The notes under the pieces were generated by a model. It saw only the letters and a program-made list of their open reading frames with translations, was not told where the DNA came from and made no database searches. From contig WHUZ01000043.1 of NCBI GenBank assembly GCA_015179045.1, forward strand, positions 124,001 to 188,000: 64,000 bases of DNA. The letters run 5' to 3'. The DNA is from Kalaharituber pfeilii (taxonomy: Eukaryota > Ascomycota > Pezizomycetes > Pezizales > Pezizaceae). Positions 1 through 9,964 of this stretch are shown one piece after another; the first letter of the stretch is position 1; the number at the start of each line of letters is the position of its first letter. The position numbers and the translations under genes were made by a program.

Positions 1-1170
1 TTGGGACCTTGTTTGAGATTGTGGGGATATCATATCGATTCATTGTTTTCGTATGGGGATTGAGGAAGTATAATTAGAGAAAGGAGATGGATTATACTAG
101 AAATTTACTTTGAAAAGAAGTGGTTTGCTTTCTCCGTTCTAGTTGTTACCATACTCAGTTATTCATCCGTTTCTGGCTTTCGAGAATATACCGATTCATC
201 CTGTTTTTCTTTTTGAACTGTTGAACGTACGGACGTTCAATAGTTGGGATGTGGGGAGGGGAGCGTTCTCTGATTTTAGGTACAATTATAGTTCTGCAGA
301 TGTTTGATGTCGATGTATTGATGTACATGTGTCACTGTGTTGAATGCTTTATAGAGCGATGTCCATTATTTGCCACCAGTCGTCCCCCCCCCCCCGATTT
401 GACATATCGATCCATTTTCTCCAGTCACTTTATATGCGTTTTATCCCCATTCATTGCTCTCATAAAGTCATAAGACGTCTCTTCTACAAGTTCGTCGAGT
501 ATACCTGATTTAAAAGCTGAGGTTTATCTTTTCTGAGAGCGGACTCCACGGTGTTGACCTTGTCCAAGTTACTGTAATTGCGGGGTTTCTTCCCACATGG
601 TTATCGATGATTTCTGCAATAATTGCGCCGTAAGCCATGACTAATGAAGGAAAGTCATACAGGTAGCTATAGCCTGAGATCGTGGCGTGAAAAGAACGAC
701 GGGCGGGGACACGTGCCTCTCACCCACCGTTGGGGAGGTATGGTCATGGCACTAGCATCGCAGTACAGGTCCCCGGGGCAGGCAACATTACCACCGAAGC
801 CATTCAAGACACTTTTGAATTTTGAGCTTTTCCACGTATAGGCCGCACGTAACCCCACCCAAATGGGTTACTAACCTCTTGGCGATGTCGTCAGTTGGAC
901 CCCGAATTGATTCCGATATAACCTTCCCTTTCCGTCCCCTCCAGCTGCGACAATTAGAGACTGACTGCGACCTACTGACCTCTAAATTTTTTTTTTTTTT
1001 ATATCAGTGATCGCGTGCCGTCCTACTGACCTTAAAACATCCCCCCAAGATCAGAAGCCGAGTCAGAACATTTAAGTACGGTACGTGCTCTTATGATTAG
1101 AAGAAGCCCTATGGTGATCAGTCTGCAGCTGGTTAGCTTCTAGTGTGAGCTCACAGTTTAGTATTAGGTC
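1..1170. other. Intergenic or upstream region without a recognisable gene
   Basis: No reading frame here is long or composed like a real protein. A C-run lies at about 384-395 and a T-run at about 987-1000. The end of the stretch is the presumed promoter and 5' leader of the gene starting at 1171. No TATA box or other element could be assigned with confidence. Confidence 0.5.
985..1030 (-). repeat. SINE-like 3' tail, copy 1 (poly-A preceded by GATAT motif)
   Basis: Read on the minus strand, this ends in GGACGGCACGCGATCACTGATAT followed by a run of A. The same order (GGCGG, then GCGAT, then a GATAT-type end, then A-rich) recurs at about 5369-5450 (-) and, without a long A run, at 35774-35816 (+). 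A shared 3' end with a poly-A tail at dispersed sites is what short retroposons leave behind. No tRNA-like head was found, so the copy is truncated or the family is not tRNA-derived. Confidence 0.35.
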
Positions 1171-2656
1171 ATGAGCAATATCGAAACCTGGGAAGGCGAA
1201 TCATTCCTAGGAGTGGGAACTAGCATATCCACGGAGTGTCCCACAAAGTCGTCGACTCTACAACAGCTGTCCGATGAAGACACCCGCATGGACAACTGTG
1301 CTCCCTCCATAGTCAGCAATGATATTCTACCATCTCTCGAACTTGGCTGCGGAGAGCCCAGTAAAGGAGATGGCAATGGGATTTTTTTGACTTCTAATAT
1401 GCAACGAGGATCCATTGATATCTCTACTGAGGGACCATTTCATTCATCCTCTTATAACTGCCAACAACCTGAGCACATGGAAACTGAGGAAGATGAATTC
1501 AAGTTACTGGATCCAAAATCTGTTAGCACTTACTCTTGTATTGGAAGCATTACACATCAATATCAAGAACCAAAAGTCACCTCTCCCTACAATACTTTGT
1601 CTTCAGCTGTGCTTGCAAGAGGATCGCATGGGAAGAGCAAAGATCCCAGCACTCGGCATATGGTCGAATCTAGCGGAGGCAATCTCAAAAGAGGATTACA
1701 AGATAATATACGAGAAATGGGAGAGGAATTTAAGGCCCGAATTCTAGTGCCTCAACATTCTGTCGCAGGACCCCAACCACTGTGCAGAACAGGGTGCAAA
1801 AGTTCAACTCTTTTCGAGAATGAGCATGAAGCCTCCAAAGAGAAATCAGCACAACTTTTAGGTAATGATAGCGCTTCAAGTTCTGCAAGCCAGGCACAAG
1901 TTGCTCCTTGTAAGCCCGGCTCCTCTATCGAAGTCGCTGCAGAGCTCAGGTCTGCTGATGGATGCATGCCGCCAATGTCGAGCTCGTTTTCATCGGGCAA
2001 TATTGCAGATGAAAAGCATAGTGAAGAAAGACGGGGAAGGGTGTACAAGTGTATCTCTTATAGATTACTTGGACGGCACGCCCATTGCATTACACTCAAG
2101 CCACTGCGTCTTGCCGCGGACCAAGAAGTGTCGGGTGTCAATGGGAATAACATACCCTTAGATGCCAAAAAGCAAGAAATTATTGAAGAAGCTCTGTTGC
2201 AAAGAGGCTTAGATTTACTCCCCGCGTATCCAGTGGTAGAAAGCCTACTTCGGTATGCTGCAGATTTTGTGAGTACATCTTGTGACGCTCCTTCCGAAAT
2301 TCAGTAGTTAACCACATATGCTCTTCAATCAGGGTGGCATCCTGTGGCCGGTCGCCTGCATCACATGCTTTCGTCCTTATCAAACTCCATATGGCTACCT
2401 TACTAGTAGTCATCGAGCTTTCAGATGGACGTTGGTGTTTGTGTCAGCAGAAGGCTTGATACACGAATGGGATGAGGAAATGGGTGGGTTTCAACTCGGG
2501 AGATGGAGGGATATTGACCCTGTAGAAGTGGGTAGGATGGTAGGTCGGTGGCTGGAACCACTAGAGGAGGACTATTACACTGAGGAGGAAGAGGAGGAAG
2601 AGGAACAAGTAGAAGCCGCAGCTGATAGCAACTATAGTGGTGGTTATGATTGCTAG
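1171..2656 (+). CDS. Unrecognised protein, two exons (1171..2268, 2333..2656)
   Basis: The first exon opens at ATG 1171 and stays open for 366 codons. A GTGAGT donor follows at 2269 and a CAG acceptor ends at 2332, giving a 64-nt phase-0 intron with a TTAAC branch-like site. The frame continues at 2333 to the stop at 2654-2656, for a predicted 473 residues. Unspliced translation would stop at 2305-2307. The first ~350 residues are Ser/Gly/Glu-rich and look disordered. After a short helical stretch near residues 340-366, the last 107 residues look folded and Trp-rich (FRWTLVF, GRWRDIDP), then end in an acidic run of Glu and a short tail. I do not recognise a family. Further upstream exons cannot be excluded. 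The frame-preserving intron is the main support that this is a gene. Confidence 0.55.
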
Positions 2657-3817
2657 CTTCGCCGTGCTGTGCAGGTAGTGTGGCTGCACAGGAGGTATTG
2701 TATAATCACAAAACTAGCATGGCAGCAGGGCTGGCATGTCAATGCTTGAAGCTCGCTTTCAGCATTTCACACAACCTACGTATAGCTACTAGTATCCTCA
2801 GTCTGTACCAATCCATCGACGAAAGCATAACGGTCCCGCTCCGAAAGCATATTCATTGCCGGCTTGAGTCCAGCACATTGTGTAAGTGTCCCATGTCGTC
2901 AAGAACATTTATAGATGACGAGCAGTATAGAAGAGAGCTGGAGTCCAAGTGGAGAGGAAGTGGAATGAGGCAACCGCAGTGGGGACTCCTCCACCCTTGC
3001 CAGGCCATCGACAGCTCCAAGTTCTAGCCTCCAAGTTCTGGCATGCACATCATGACACCGAGGCGCAATGACAACTGGCCAACATGCGAAAACTTCCATG
3101 TACCTATATGTAAGTACTGTTTTTCGTACTTAGTCTTGCCAGAGCTGCCTAGCCCAGCAAAGGCATATATGATAAGGTAAGTATTAGGTACTTAATATAA
3201 TGCCCTTTGAATGTGAACGCAATCAGTTAAATCGTCACAAAGGATGAGGGCGAAAACTTCCCGAAAATCGCACGGGAGGACAACCCTACCTAGTGCATAG
3301 AAATGTACAATGAACTATACCCAAACGCATATCAGAAAAGGTTCCTTTTGTGGGAAAAAAAACTCAAGTTTGGAAGGACCCATATATATACAGTCACATA
3401 GCAAAAGAAAGTGTACATCTAAACTAGCATGTGGCCACCTCGCGACCGCGAGGGTGAGTGTAGGTGTAGCGGTAGTGGATAAGGGACCCGTAAAGTCGGC
3501 ATCAAGTGACTGTACACTCTTTACCAGTTCCATGACCGTACAATCTCGTTTCTCTGCATTTATTCATATCGGTATATTCTCATTGTTAGTTATAATATCA
3601 CGTAATCCCACTCCTGCATCCAGGGAGCTTTAGTATTAATTTTATATATTTTGTGGAGTATAATGCTAATAATTGTAGAACCTATGGATAGCGAAACCCT
3701 CGTTACAGCCCATAAACTCTACCTAAATTCCGGTTAATATCTACCCACAATGATATTGCTCAGATGTCCAGCATATGCCCTTTCATGTGTACCTAGCTTC
3801 CTTATCTGGCTTCTAGC
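2657..3817. other. Intergenic, no gene supported
   Basis: Short frames exist (for example around 2650-3027) but they lack a convincing start, composition or splice structure. AT-rich spacer follows to the edge of the minisatellite array. Confidence 0.5.
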
Positions 3818-6215
3818 ACCATGCCGTACCGGTCCAGCGCATTCTCATTTTGCCCCATCTTGCACCATCGAAAATAATCTGCCATACTTGTAAAATTGTA
3901 AATTGAGCTCATTTCAGCATATCTTGCACTATTAAGGAGGTCTTATTGTATCTGTCAAATTGAGCCATACCGCCTCACTTTGCACCATAGAAAGGGACCC
4001 TCATTTTACCATGTTCCACGCTGCTAGGTGGGTCCTGCCGTACCTGTCAAATTTGGCTCATTCTGCTGCTCTCACATTGTGGAAAGAGTCCGGTGATACT
4101 TGTCAACTTGAGCTCATTCTGCCTCATCTCACGCCATCGAAAGGAAGCTGTCATATCCTGTTAAATTGAGCTCATTCTGCCTCATCTTATACCATCAAGA
4201 GAGACTGCCATTCCTATTGAATTCGGCTCATTCTGCTGCATCTCATAAGGAGCTATCATGCCTGTCAAATTCTGCTCGCCCTGCTGTATCTCATGTTGGC
4301 AAGCGAGATCTACCAATCCCTGTCAAATTCGGCTTATTCTGCTGCATCTCTCAGGCTGAAATAGACCTGCCATACCTGTCAAATTTGACTCTCGTTCTGC
4401 TGCATCTTCTGCTATCGAATAACTATCAAATTGCGCTCATTCTGCTATATCTCATAATGCGGAAAGAGTCCTATTATACCTGTTAAATTTGGCTCACTCT
4501 GCTACTCTCCTGTGGAAAGGTGCTACTATACCTATCAAATTGAGTTCGTTTTACTACACCTCATGCTGATAAGAGAGGTGTGCCATACTTATGAAATTTG
4601 GCTCATTCTTTTGTATCTCGTGCCGTAGAAGAGTCTTGCCATACCTATATACTTGTTAAAGTTAGTTTATTCTACTATATCTTGTATTGTCAAGGGAGAC
4701 GTACATACCGGTCCAATTGAGTTCATTTTGCTGCATCTCGTGCTATCAAGACAGACCTACTCTTTTTTTTTTTTTTTTTTTTTAATTTCACGTAACTCCG
4801 CTTGCTGCTGTTCGCCATGACAGGGCAAGAGAGACCTACTGTACCTGTCAAATTCAGCTCATTCTACTGCTCTTACGCTATGGAAAGAGTCCTGTAATAC
4901 TTGTCAACTTGAGCTCATTCGGCCACATCTCGCGCCATTGAGGGAAAGCTGTCATACCTGTTAAATTGAGCTTATTCTGCCTCATTTTTGCCTGTCAAGG
5001 TCATATCGGTCAACTTGACCACATCCATCCTCATCTTGCGCCATTGAGGGAGACTGTTATACCTATTAAATTCAGCTCATTGTACTGCATCTCACATCAT
5101 TGAGAAGCTATCATACCTATCAAAGTGTCTGTCAAATTCGGCTCATTTTGCTGCATCTCGTGAGGTGAAATAGACCTACCATACCTATCACATTTGACTC
5201 GTTCTGCTGCATCTCGCACCATTGAGAAGCTGTCGTGCCTGCCAAATTGAGGAGCTGTCGTGCCTGTTAAAGCTCCTGTCAAATTCAGGTCATTTTGCTG
5301 CATCTCGCGGGGTGAGATGGACCTACCATACCTGTCAAATTTGACTCGTTCTGCTGCATCTCACACCATTTTTTTTTTTTTTTTTTTTTTTTCTTTTTTT
5401 TTTTTATATCATTTATCGCTTACCGCCCTGTGGGCTATGGCGATGTGTTAGGTACATGTGATCAACAGGAACTAAATGAGATAGAGAAAATAAAATACTG
5501 GTACACTGAAATGTAACTGAAGTCACCCTCACACCATTGAGGAGCTGTCATGCCTGTCAAAGTGTCTGTCAAATTCGGCTCATTTTGCTGCATCTCGTGA
5601 GGTGAAATAGACCTATCATACCTTATCACATTTGACTCGTTCTGCTGCACCTTGCACCATTAAGGAGCTGTCGTGCCTATCAAATTGAGGAGCTGTCGTG
5701 CCTGTCAAAGTACCTATCAAATTCAGCTCATTTTGCTACATCTCGCAAGGTGAAATGGACCTACCATACCTGTTTCAAATTTGACTCATTCTGCTGCATC
5801 TCACACCATTGAGGAGCTATCATACCTGTAAAGTGCCTGTAAAATTCGGCTCATTTTGCTGCATCTTGCGAAGTAAAATAGACCTACCATACCTATCACA
5901 TTTGACTCGTTCTGCTGCATGTCGCACTATTGAGGAGCTGTCGTACCTGTCAAATTGAGGAGCTGTCGTGCCTGTCAAAGTGCCTGTCAAATTCAGCTCA
6001 TTTTGCTATATCTCGCGAGATGAAATAGACCTACCATACCAGTCAAATTGTACTCTTATACTTGTTAAATTCGGCTCACTCTGTTACTATTGTGCTATGG
6101 AAAGCTGCTGCTATACCTGTCAAATTGAACTCGTTATACTTTATCTCCTGATGGTAAGAGAGATATACTATACCTATAAAATTTGGCTCATTCTTCTGTA
6201 TCTTATGCCGAGAAT
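3818..6215. repeat. ~57-bp minisatellite array A, about 35 degenerate units by eye
   Basis: A unit built around caaattgagctcattctgc, then a variable CATCTCGCACCATTGAG-like segment and a CATACCTGT-like segment, repeats throughout at spacings of roughly 55-60 bp. From about 5100 to 6030 the units are organised into a larger composite of ~130-200 bp that itself repeats (a higher-order repeat). T-rich insertions interrupt the array at about 4760-4830 and 5369-5527. Short frames that read through (Met-Gln-Gln-Asn-Glu motifs) are products of the repeat, not proteins. The same family occurs inverted at 29035-29830. Confidence 0.85.
5369..5450 (-). repeat. SINE-like 3' tail, copy 2, inserted in the minisatellite
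   Basis: On the minus strand the motif CGCCATAGCCCACAGGGCGG is followed by TAAGCGATAAATGATAT and then a long A tract (T-run on the plus strand at 5369-5405). It interrupts array A, so it is probably an insertion younger than the array. The 35774-35816 copy shares CGCCATAGCCC, AGGGCGG and the GATAT end. Confidence 0.45.
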
Positions 6216-6429
6216 GTTGAGGTTCAGAAGAATGTGAACATTTCACATAAAGGTATTGCAGTGATAGATACGGCCAATTGCAACTCCTCATTGTCATGGT
6301 GTCCATTTCCGTGAAGGTTGATTTCATACGAAATGTGATGGAAGCTCTTGATATAGGTATTGTCGGGCGTTTGGCATATTCCACATTAATATGTGCCTTA
6401 TGACGAAGGTTCAGGGGTATGTTGAGGTT

Positions 6430-6711
6430 TAGGAGTATGTGAACATTTCACAGGTCTTTTTTTTTTCAGGGGTTAGGTAGACGCTAAGGTCTTTTTTTTT
6501 TTCAAGAGTTAGGTGGATGCCAAGAGAGATGTAACTTAGTACGTTGAGATGGTTGGTTGTTGCCAAGGTCTTTTTTGACAGGGGTTAGGTGGACGCCAAG
6601 AGGGATGTAACTCAGTACTATAATAGATAGATGGTTGGTTGTTGCCAAGGTCTTTTTTGACAGGGGTTAGGTGGACGCCAAGAGGGATGTAACTCAGTAC
6701 TATAATAGATT
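6430..6711. repeat. ~82-bp tandem duplication with two older partial copies
   Basis: Two nearly identical units start with GATGGTTGGTTGTTGCC at about 6548 and 6630. Each contains a T-tract, GGGGTTAGGTGGACGCC and a GATGTAACTCAGTACTATAATAGAT end. Shorter, more diverged copies with longer T-tracts precede them from about 6430. Confidence 0.8.
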
Positions 6712-7457
6712 TGCATAATTTGATGTCTTAGACCTGCATACATGCCATTACCGCCACTAATGCCCATAAGAAAGTTCGAAATGGAGTTGAAATTTTAACA
6801 TTGGGGCAAAGAAAACTATGAAGATGACTCTTGAAGGAGAATCAAGATCAATAAGAAATATACTGCCACATATCTATAACTATATCTACATAAAAAAAGA
6901 AATTCACCCTATTCATAAAGACTCTCAAGTTCGTCTCTTCAGCCAAACATGCCATCTCTCTAGCTAAACATGCCACCTCATCTACCAAAGGTATCACCTC
7001 TAAAAAACTCCATACTGAATGCTAAAAAGAAAAGATAGGAACAAAATACTAAGGTTAGCCGGCTTGCTAATGGGCCTAGTATTTGGTGTACATACCAGTT
7101 CAGCCTTAATGACTGCAGCAGCTCGCTTAGGCATAGACTTGTAGAGTGCACTGAGAAGTGAACTATGAATATCTTTCCAAACCGCATTTAAGGCATCTTT
7201 CAACACGTGTTGAAATTGGTAGATTCTTAAGTCTACATTATGGTAACTTGAAACCAATGGGAGGTAAATGACATTGACCACGAACGACGGCCCCCTCCAG
7301 GCAAAGATATGGCAAGCTAGCAATCACTCCATATACATAGTCTGTTGGGATAGTTTTGAATGTCCCTCATTATCAGAATATCTATTGGCATAGCATGATA
7401 ATGGAAGGAAGGGGAAAAAAAAACCCAAGATTGAATGAAGAAAAATCCATCATCTCT

Positions 7458-7499
<42 letters not shown>

Positions 7500-7640
7500 C
7501 CTCATTACCCTGAACATCCACGCACCCTCATCTCCGAGATTCAGGCCCTGCTACCAGGGGTATACTTAAATAAAAACGGCTGCAATTACATGCGGGGATG
7601 CAGCAACCGTAACTTGAAATTGTAAGGATTTAGCCCCTAA
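6712..7640. other. Gene-poor spacer with a long poly-A tract
   Basis: No supported coding region. An A-run of more than 30 bases lies at about 7460-7497. It could be the tail of an old retroposon on the plus strand, but no body was recognised. Confidence 0.5.
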
Positions 7641-7644
7641 AGCC

Positions 7645-8090
7645 TGTCCTAGACCCAAAACGGAAATATAGTGGAAAGACTCAAAACGGAAATGTAGTGG
7701 AAAGACTCAAAACGGAAATGTAGTGGAAAGACTCAAAACGGAAATATAGTGGACAGTTAAAGAAGTCGCATAGGAAGGGTCGAAGGATATAAAAGGGTCT
7801 GTAAATTCCGCGAAATGAAGATAGACAAGAGCTCCCAAGATACCGAGCGGGCAAATAAACTCTCTTCTCCCAAAAGATTACAGAAATATATAGACCAGAT
7901 TTACATCCTCGAGCCTTGACCTTTGTTATTTATATATCATTCAGTATTCTCAGAGTTTGTTCAGGTTTTATCGTGCGTACTCGGTTCCAAGTCGGTTAAT
8001 ACAATTCGATTAAAGTCGGTTTCTGGTGTGGTTGTTGATTTCACGACGTCATTACCGGTCGTTTTGGAGCACTGACTAGGACGGACGCGC
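7645..8090 (+). mobile_element. Possible solo LTR
   Basis: The stretch starts TGTCCTAG and near 8075-8084 shows the inverse CTAGGAC. It has a TATA-like GATATAAAAGG at about 7787 and an AATAAA at about 7854, an order like U3-R-U5 of a long terminal repeat. It also contains the 26-bp tandem repeats listed separately, in the position enhancer repeats usually take. No target-site duplication was found and the 3' CA end is not clear, so this call is weak. Confidence 0.25.
7654..7757. repeat. 26-bp tandem repeat, four copies
   Basis: The unit GACTCAAAACGGAAATGTAGTGGAAA, with an A/G variation in its middle, occurs four times head to tail. Confidence 0.9.
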
Positions 8091-9342
8091 ACGCTAACTT
8101 CAACTAAGCCTTAAAATGATAAAAACTTAACATCGTGATACTTAAACGACAACTATAACTTCTTTTAAAGCCCTCTACCTCTCATCTCTGAACTTAAATC
8201 TAATAATACCCTGTCCATTCCTTCAACCCCTCTCCGCACACATATACCATAGCTCCCCCTCCCCCCTCCTCCCTCCCCACTATCGCAATCCTTTTTACCC
8301 TCAGCAGCTTCCCACTCACCTTAACCGCACCCAACGCAACGCCCACCACCGTCAAGACATTGCAAGAAGCATATCAAAAGCCCCCCCTCCCCCCACTAAT
8401 ACTATTAAAATCGAGAGATATAATATATTGAATAGATATCTCCCGGCAAGTAAATAACTGATATCAGAAGCTGTAGAAAAAAGACGAAAAGAAGCTCGAG
8501 ACGCTACTACAACTATAACAAAGGAGTGAGAAAATAGATTTTTGTTGAGAAGTTGAAGAGAACATGGTCCTGTTACGCTACTTTTCTTCTAAAGGAAAAC
8601 GCACGTTGCACAATTTCCCCAGAGAATTCCATAGCACCAGGTTAAGAAGTACAGTTCTAGTTAAAGTTATAGTACTGGAGACTAATCAAGAAAAGTAACA
8701 ATATATACATTTTCCTTATTGCTGCGCCCGCCCCTCCCCCCAAAGAAAGTACCTGTTCGAAATTTTAATCCTCAAGTCCCCAAATCTTCTTGCCTCCAAA
8801 CTCTCTGATCTCCATTTCCCCCCTCCCCCTCACCCAACACCACCATCTCCCAAATCTCGCATCCTCCAAATCCCCATTCTCCATCTATAATCTTTCAAAT
8901 TTTTTATTTTTGGAACGGTTGAGGCCGTGAAACACGATGTCGGTGTATAAATATATCTAATCCTAAATACATACCTAGTTCTACATACATACCTACTCTG
9001 CATACATACCTACTCTGCATACATACCTACTCTGCATACATACATACCTACTACTTACATACCTACTCTGGATACATATCATAGTTCCATACCACCAGTC
9101 AAATCATCTCGCCTAGGTTTTATTATCCTCACAAATCAAATAAAATGAAATAAAGGAAAAGTAAAATAATCAAGTCACACACATCACAGGTATATAGATA
9201 TGTCTGATAGAAACCAGTGCCTTAAAACGGTACAGTAAATGTACTAGAGGTAGTGTTCAGATTAGAATTATACTTCCACTTCCTCTCTTCGTTCTAAAAA
9301 AAATCTATTATTAATTCTATCAGGTATTTATATAATCCATTC
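8091..9342. repeat. Gene-poor region with an 18-bp CATACCTACTCTG repeat
   Basis: CT-rich and AT-rich spacer. At about 8965-9080 the motif CATACCTACTCTGCATA repeats several times in tandem. No coding region is supported. Confidence 0.6.
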
Positions 9343-9490
9343 AAACATCCATCCATCCACCCATCCATCCATCCATTCATCCATCCATCTCCATATCCTC
9401 CTCCTCCTCCTCCTTCTCCTCCTCTTCTTCCTCCTCCTCCTCCTTCTCCTCCTCCTCCTCCTCCTCCTCTCCTCCCCTCCCCCTCCCTCA
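9343..9490. repeat. (CCAT)n and (CTC)n microsatellites
   Basis: A CCAT-type tetranucleotide tract at about 9348-9390 runs into a CTC/CCT trinucleotide tract to about 9480. The Glu/Arg-rich and Trp-Met-Asp-Gly frames that read through it are artefacts. Confidence 0.9.
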
Positions 9491-9964
9491 CTTTGACTCA
9501 AACCTTCACAGCCAAAAGAAAATAACCCACAAAAACAAAATCCCCGATTTCCATCCATTTTCATTTTCCTCAATTTCAATCTACTTCAGCTCTTCATATC
9601 GCGCAGGTCATATTTTATTGTTGTATATATATATTGTATACCATCTTCCACACTTTAGAAAAAGCTTACACACCTATCAAATCCGTAGTTAGAAAAGATA
9701 CAAGAAAAAACGGAGGAAACACACAAAAAAAAAAAAAAACACAACCCTGGATCCTAATTTCATAGAATAAATACGAGGAAAAAGAAAAACACAACGGAAA
9801 ATAACATAGATATTCAATAAGAGAAAAACCATGTAAAATCATAAAAGCGTGAGGAATTTAAAAACGCAAACACACAAACACAAACACACCTTCATCCTAC
9901 ACACTCTTCCGCTTCCTTCTATACCTCCTTCCCCCACTCTAAACCTCAAATCACACAAACACAC
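9491..9964. other. 3' flank of the CK2 beta gene
   Basis: AT-rich spacer downstream of the minus-strand CK2 beta stop at 9965, presumably holding its 3' UTR. Several A-runs are present. No gene is supported. Confidence 0.5.

Noticed and set aside
3960..6384. Frames of 60-106 codons on both strands with Met-Gln-Gln-Asn-type repeats
   Set aside because: They are translations of the ~57-bp minisatellite and share no start context or splice structure.
9294..9579. Gly/Glu/Arg-rich minus-strand frames
   Set aside because: Produced by (CTC)n and (CCAT)n microsatellites.
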